Source of the DNA: Bacillota bacterium
GTDB lineage: Bacteria > Bacillota_I > Bacilli_A > RF39 > UBA660
Assembly: GCA_015059425.1 (NCBI GenBank)
Contig: SVAM01000001.1
Location: forward strand, 92,027 to 156,026
Reading direction: 5' to 3'
DNA length: 64,000 nt
Both the position numbers and the translations under genes were made by a program. Positions 60,177 to 64,000 of the stretch are shown piece after piece. The notes under the pieces were generated by a model, which saw nothing but the letters and a program-made list of their open reading frames with translations, ran no database searches and had not been told where the DNA came from. Every line of letters starts with the position of its first letter. The stretch's first letter is position 1.

Positions 60177-60617
60177 TTACAATAAATACCCTAATTTATT
60201 AAGTTCAAGTAGAGTAATAATAGATAAATCTTTTTGTTTTAATTTTGAAATTTCGTAAAAATCTGCACCTAAAGAATCATCGTTTTTATTATCTATTTTT
60301 ATATCCAATTTTATATTTTCAGAATAATCAATTACTTTAAAAAATATTCCTGTATGATGCACTTTGATTATATCATCATTAAATTGCCAATCAAATGCAA
60401 CTGAATCAGCATCAAATAATTCATATTCTTTTGCTTCAATTCCAACTTCTTCTTTAAGTTCTCTTTTTAATGCTTCAACTGGTGTTTCGCCAAATTCAAT
60501 TGTTCCTCCAGGCAAATCTAATGTGCCATCATATGGGCCACCATGTTTTTTTATTAATAATATTTTCTCATCTTTAATTATTAAAGCATACGCTCCTAAA
60601 TGTTTAAATTCTTTCAT
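60177..60617 (-). CDS. Nudix hydrolase
   Basis: Complete Nudix box, GGTIEFGETPVEALKRELKE followed by EVGIEA, at about residues 37-62 of 146; preceded by KILLIKKHGGPYDGTLDLPG. The product should hydrolyse a nucleoside diphosphate derivative; LDLPGGTIEFGETP is common to MutT-like members that clean oxidised or damaged nucleotides, but specificity is not visible. Same direction as the neighbouring GNAT gene, 38 bases downstream of it. Confidence 0.88.
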   Translation of the reverse strand: MKEFKHLGAYALIIKDEKILLIKKHGGPYDGTLDLPGGTIEFGETPVEALKRELKEEVGIEAKEYELFDADSVAFDWQFNDDIIKVHHTGIFFKVIDYSENIKLDIKIDNKNDDSLGADFYEISKLKQKDLSIITLLELNKLGYLL

Positions 60618-60655
60618 ATTGTAAATATCCTTTTTATAGCTGTTTGATTTTAATA

Positions 60656-61210
60656 TTACTTTATATATTCACCTTTTAAAATTGAGTAAACTATCAAATC
60701 ATTTCTTTTATTATTTTTATCAAATATACGACTTCTTAATTTTCCTTCGTATTTCATTCCTGATTTTTCCATTACCTTGCCAGAAGCTGGATTATTTTCT
60801 AAATATTCTGCCCAAATTGTATCTGCTTCGCATTCTTCAAATAAATATCTTATAACTTCTCTTGTTGCTTCAGTCATTATTCCTTGGTTCCAATATTTAT
60901 CTGATAGACAATATCCTATCTCGCATGTGCCAAAACTTAGAAATTTTTTGGAAACATCAATGGTACCAATAACTTCATGGTTTACTTTTAATTCTATAAT
61001 CCATCTAAATGTTTTTTCATCATATTCTTCCATCCACTTAGAATAAAGTAATTTTGTTTCTTCTTCACTATTATGTTTAGTCCATGTTACATATTTATCT
61101 ATAGCATCAGAATTGCACCAGTTTTTAAAAGCTTGTTTATAATCATCCTCATTTATTTTTCTTAAAATTAGTCTTTTTGTTTCTAAAGTTTTTGTACCTA
61201 AAAATTTCAT
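60656..61210 (-). CDS. GNAT family N-acetyltransferase (RimJ/RimL-like)
   Basis: The 184-residue protein opens LGTKTLETKRLILRKINEDD, the standard RimJ/RimL start, and carries the acetyl-CoA region FGTCEIGYCLSDKYWNQGIM-TEATREVIRYLFEE and the VMEKSGMKYEGKLR segment. It should acetylate an amino group on a protein or small molecule. The ATG at 61210 has an AAGGAG ribosome site, 15 bases after the upstream gene. Confidence 0.9.
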   Translation of the reverse strand: MKFLGTKTLETKRLILRKINEDDYKQAFKNWCNSDAIDKYVTWTKHNSEEETKLLYSKWMEEYDEKTFRWIIELKVNHEVIGTIDVSKKFLSFGTCEIGYCLSDKYWNQGIMTEATREVIRYLFEECEADTIWAEYLENNPASGKVMEKSGMKYEGKLRSRIFDKNNKRNDLIVYSILKGEYIK

Positions 61211-61225
61211 ATATATTACTCCTTT

Positions 61226-62071
61226 TTATCTAGCCCATGCTATGTTATTTTTAACACTATCTAATATTATTAACATTTCTTTAACTAAATCTTTTATCGA
61301 TTCATACACATTATCATCTTCTAATAAATATGTTAAATCATCATAAATTAAAGATAAAGTATCCTCTTCACAAAGCATTAATCTAGAAAGTACATTCATT
61401 ACAGAGATAACCATTAAAGCATATTCATTGTTATTTTCTTTAAAGCGTTCTGTAGCAGAAGATATAAAATTAAAATTATCAGTAGATTCTAATACTAATA
61501 TAGTTTTATCTACATACTTGTATGCTGGAAGTTCACTGGTACGATAATTATTTGCTTCTAAACTTACATTAGTAGTGGCATTTTCAAGTAGAAAATCATA
61601 TTCATTTGTAGAATTTAAAAATATTAAATTGTATTTGTAAAATATTAAATCTTTTCTTATATCACTATAATATTCATTATTAATCATTCGACTTAAAAAT
61701 GAAAATATTATTTTGTTTATATCAGATTTTAAAGTTTCAGCATAACTAATTAAATCATCACCAAGCATTAACTCTAGTAAGTTTACTAGTCTAAAATAGT
61801 ATGCATTATTTATAAAACCTAATGCGATAGCTTTCCCATTTAGTTTATTGAAGTTATCTTTTTTTACTTGTTGTAATAATTTATATATTTCTTTACTATC
61901 TAAAGTTTTTAGTAAATTCATCTCATCTTTTGTTAAGCTATTTATTATTTGTTTATAATAATTATATTCTTCACAATCAAACTGATTATTTATTTCTAAT
62001 TCTGCTAATTTTATATAATATGTTTCTATTTTTTCTTCTACTTTGTATAAACACTCTAATACTTTCATCAT
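61226..62071 (-). CDS. helical protein of unknown function downstream of rpoC
   Basis: This 281-residue protein has no recognised family. It is mostly helical and acidic in the C-terminal half (CEEDTLSLIYDDLTYLLEDD), with an N-terminal long helix (VEEKIETYYIKLAELEINNQ). No signal peptide or membrane helix. It begins about 50 bases after the rpoC stop with a GGTGGGTT ribosome site; a terminator lies between, so it may be partly independent. No functional call. Confidence 0.75.
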   Translation of the reverse strand: MMKVLECLYKVEEKIETYYIKLAELEINNQFDCEEYNYYKQIINSLTKDEMNLLKTLDSKEIYKLLQQVKKDNFNKLNGKAIALGFINNAYYFRLVNLLELMLGDDLISYAETLKSDINKIIFSFLSRMINNEYYSDIRKDLIFYKYNLIFLNSTNEYDFLLENATTNVSLEANNYRTSELPAYKYVDKTILVLESTDNFNFISSATERFKENNNEYALMVISVMNVLSRLMLCEEDTLSLIYDDLTYLLEDDNVYESIKDLVKEMLIILDSVKNNIAWAR

Positions 62072-62103
62072 AACCCACCTAAACTAAATTTATATTAACA
62101 CAT

Positions 62104-62142
62104 AAAAAAGAAGAAAGCTACTATTCTTGTTCACTTTCTTCT
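62104..62142 (-). terminator. terminator of rpoC
   Basis: Nine-base-pair stem AGAAGAAAG/CTTTCTTCT with a 16-base loop and five to six T on the minus strand; the rpoC stop is inside the loop. Confidence 0.75.
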
Positions 62143-64000
62143 AACATATCATCTAAAGTTATTGGTGTTTCTTCTGTTTCTTCAATAGATTCTAGTTCTG
62201 GAGTTTCAGCTTTTTCAACTTCTTCTCCTTCTTCTAGTAATTTATCTTCTAAGAATTCAGATGCATCATCTTCCATAAATTCTTTTTCAAGATATAAATC
62301 AATGTCACTATATTCTTTAGCACCTGTTCCAGCTGGAATAAGTTTACCAATAATAACATTTTCTTTTAATCCTCGTAAGTAATCTACTTTACCTTTAATA
62401 GCTGCATCTGTTAAAACTCTTGTAGTTTCTTGGAATGATGCTGCTGATAAGTAACTATCAGTTTCAAGTGATGATTTAGTAATACCTAGCATGATAGGAC
62501 GACCTGTAGCTGGTATACCGCCTCTTAAAATAACTGGTTTATTACCTTCAGTAAAGTCATGAAGTGATACACTTAAACCTTCAACAAATTCTGTGTCTCC
62601 AGCATCAACGATACGAACTTTATTAATCATACGTTTAACAATTATTTCAACGTGTTTATCATTAATATCAACACCTTGAAGTTTATATACAGCTTGAATT
62701 TCTTTTAAGATGTATTCTTGCGCTGTAAGTGGGTCTGTAACTGCAAGTAATTCTTTAGGAGCAATTGATCCTTCAGTTAATTTTTGACCTGCTACTACAG
62801 TATCTCCAACTTCTACACGAAGTTTAGTATTGTAATTTGTTATATGTTCACGAACACCAGCTTCATTTTCTACAACAACTTTGTGTTTTCCACCTTGGTC
62901 TTCGATATGAATTACTTTACCATTAATTTCTGCTACAGTAGATTTGTATTTTGGAGTACGTGCTTCAAATAATTCTTCAACACGAGGAAGACCTTGAGTG
63001 ATATCGTCTCCACCTGCTACACCACCTGTATGGAATGTACGCATTGTAAGTTGTGTTCCTGGTTCACCGATTGATTGAGCAGCCATAATACCTACAGCTT
63101 CGCCTGTTTCAACTAAGTTACCAGTAGCTAAGTTTCTACCATAACATTTTTGACAAACACCATTTTGTGTTTTACATGTAAGTACACTTCTAATTTCAAC
63201 TTTCTTAATTCCTGCTTTAACAATTTTAGCAACAATATTTTCAGTAATCATTTCATCTTTTTCAACTATTACTTCTTTAGTTTCCGGATGAATTACTTTC
63301 TTAGAAGTATATCTTCCTAAAATACGTTCAGAAAGAGATTCAATTACTGCGCCATCTTTGTCATTTACTAAATCGTAAACTTCAACACCAGCGATAGAAC
63401 CACAATCAAATTCTTTAACAATGATATCTTGAGCAACGTCAACTAAACGACGAGTTAAGTATCCTGAATCTGCTGTACGTAACGCAGTATCTGCTGAACC
63501 TTTTCTTGAACCATGTGTTGATAAGAAGAATTCAGATACATCTAGACCTTCAATGAAGCATGATGTAATTGGAATTTCTACTGTAGATCCATCTGGTTTA
63601 GCCATTAATCCACGCATACCTGCAAGTTGTGTAAAGTTTGAAATAGATCCACGTGCATTTGAGTTCATCATCATGAATATTGGGTTATCAAAATCATTTG
63701 CTGATATAGCTTGTAATTCTTTTTTTACCTCATCATTTGCTTGTGACCAAATTTCAATAACACTATTATAACGTTCTTCATCAGTAATTAAACCACGTTT
63801 GAATTGTTTATTAACTTTTTCAACTTTTTCTTTAGCTGCGGCAATAATTTCGCCTTTGTTTTTACTACGAACGATATCAGATACTGATACTGTTATACCT
63901 GCTACTGTAGAATATTTAAATCCTAGGTCTTTTAATTTATCAAGCATAACTGATGTTTCAGTAGTTTTATATCTTTTAAATACTTGAGCAATTAACCATT
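62121..64000 (-). CDS. rpoC: DNA-directed RNA polymerase subunit beta', 3' part (runs off the right edge)
   Basis: About 625 C-terminal residues of beta' are present. They include [23 protein letters not shown]-type sequence (bridge-helix region), the second zinc site (CGS..., [11 protein letters not shown]) and [20 protein letters not shown] (trigger-loop region), which are invariant in bacteria. The frame is open through base 64000 ([11 protein letters not shown] upstream of the internal Met at 63947), so the start lies outside the window. The Glu/Asp-rich tail ([20 protein letters not shown]) is typical of Bacilli. Confidence 0.96.
   Translation of the reverse strand, partial: WLIAQVFKRYKTTETSVMLDKLKDLGFKYSTVAGITVSVSDIVRSKNKGEIIAAAKEKVEKVNKQFKRGLITDEERYNSVIEIWSQANDEVKKELQAISANDFDNPIFMMMNSNARGSISNFTQLAGMRGLMAKPDGSTVEIPITSCFIEGLDVSEFFLSTHGSRKGSADTALRTADSGYLTRRLVDVAQDIIVKEFDCGSIAGVEVYDLVNDKDGAVIESLSERILGRYTSKKVIHPETKEVIVEKDEMITENIVAKIVKAGIKKVEIRSVLTCKTQNGVCQKCYGRNLATGNLVETGEAVGIMAAQSIGEPGTQLTMRTFHTGGVAGGDDITQGLPRVEELFEARTPKYKSTVAEINGKVIHIEDQGGKHKVVVENEAGVREHITNYNTKLRVEVGDTVVAGQKLTEGSIAPKELLAVTDPLTAQEYILKEIQAVYKLQGVDINDKHVEIIVKRMINKVRIVDAGDTEFVEGLSVSLHDFTEGNKPVILRGGIPATGRPIMLGITKSSLETDSYLSAASFQETTRVLTDAAIKGKVDYLRGLKENVIIGKLIPAGTGAKEYSDIDLYLEKEFMEDDASEFLEDKLLEEGEEVEKAETPELESIEETEETPITLDDMLEESEQE

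Overview
The window is very AT-rich and densely packed, and almost all genes lie on the minus strand. The gene set is that of a Bacillota/Bacilli lineage: DnaB/DnaI helicase loading, GpsB, topoisomerase IV (ParC/ParE), MraZ-RsmH, YqeG/YqeH, YqzL-Era-DgkA-YbeY-YqfD-YqfC, class B-type RNase P RNA, a SAM-I riboswitch and a glycine T-box. The low GC, compact genome style and several unfamiliar helical protein families suggest an uncultured gut Bacilli lineage (RF39-like or Erysipelotrichales-like); this placement is inference. Several genes belong to sporulation families (SigK-like sigma factor, YqfC, YqfD, YlbD, YjcZ-like peptides), so the lineage probably descends from, or is, a spore former. 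TGA, TAA and TAG all act as stops.

Layout, left to right. 1-3.7 kb: 5' part of rsmH, mraZ, two paralogous helical proteins and two tiny YjcZ-like peptides. 3.8-7.6 kb: plus-strand prsA, then recX, a dGTPase-like HD gene and recO. 7.6-8.9 kb: an accessory insertion with a short plus-strand transcript, an Rpn-type nuclease gene and hairpin repeats, splitting recO from yqzL. 8.9-12.8 kb: yqzL-era-dgkA-ybeY-vanZ-yqfD-yqfC. 12.9-14.9 kb: a large exported surface protein behind a ten-G tract inside a short leader ORF, a strong candidate for phase variation. 14.9-18 kb: helical protein, pgsA, RodZ-like protein, rnpB, gpsB. 18.2-19.8 kb: Y-family polymerase plus YolD-like protein (+). 19.8-24.5 kb: RNHCP protein, Nudix, two DUF3419-like genes (one frameshifted), tRNA-Glu(CUC) and gltX. 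24.7-28.1 kb: two more surface proteins of the same family. 28.2-33.6 kb: sigK-like gene, mutL, yqeH, yqeG and a ylbD/ylbE-like group.

33.6-42.6 kb is the most unusual block: a tightly spaced minus-strand operon with three tryptophanyl-tRNA synthetase genes. Two are copies on a 1.1-kb direct repeat that looks identical by eye, and they flank a Rossmann-fold gene. The third is divergent and sits among a radical SAM protein, a SAM-hydroxide-adenosyltransferase-like protein and a PPDK-like/CYTH-like fusion. A terminator-containing leader with a small ORF precedes it.

42.6-51 kb: parC, a RhuM-family gene behind a palindromic operator, and parE bracketed by two paralogous helical proteins. 51-56.4 kb: membrane thioredoxin-like protein (+), dnaI, dnaB, a BRO-type antirepressor with a structured leader, and metK under a SAM-I riboswitch. 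The normal metK reading frame carries an in-frame TAA at codon 8 and an ATG four codons later. 56.4-64 kb: small proteins, T-box-controlled glyS, HD protein, Nudix, GNAT, a helical protein and the 3' part of rpoC.

No CRISPR array, rRNA operon or conventional insertion sequence was seen. Coordinates of RNA and promoter elements come from reading the sequence by eye.
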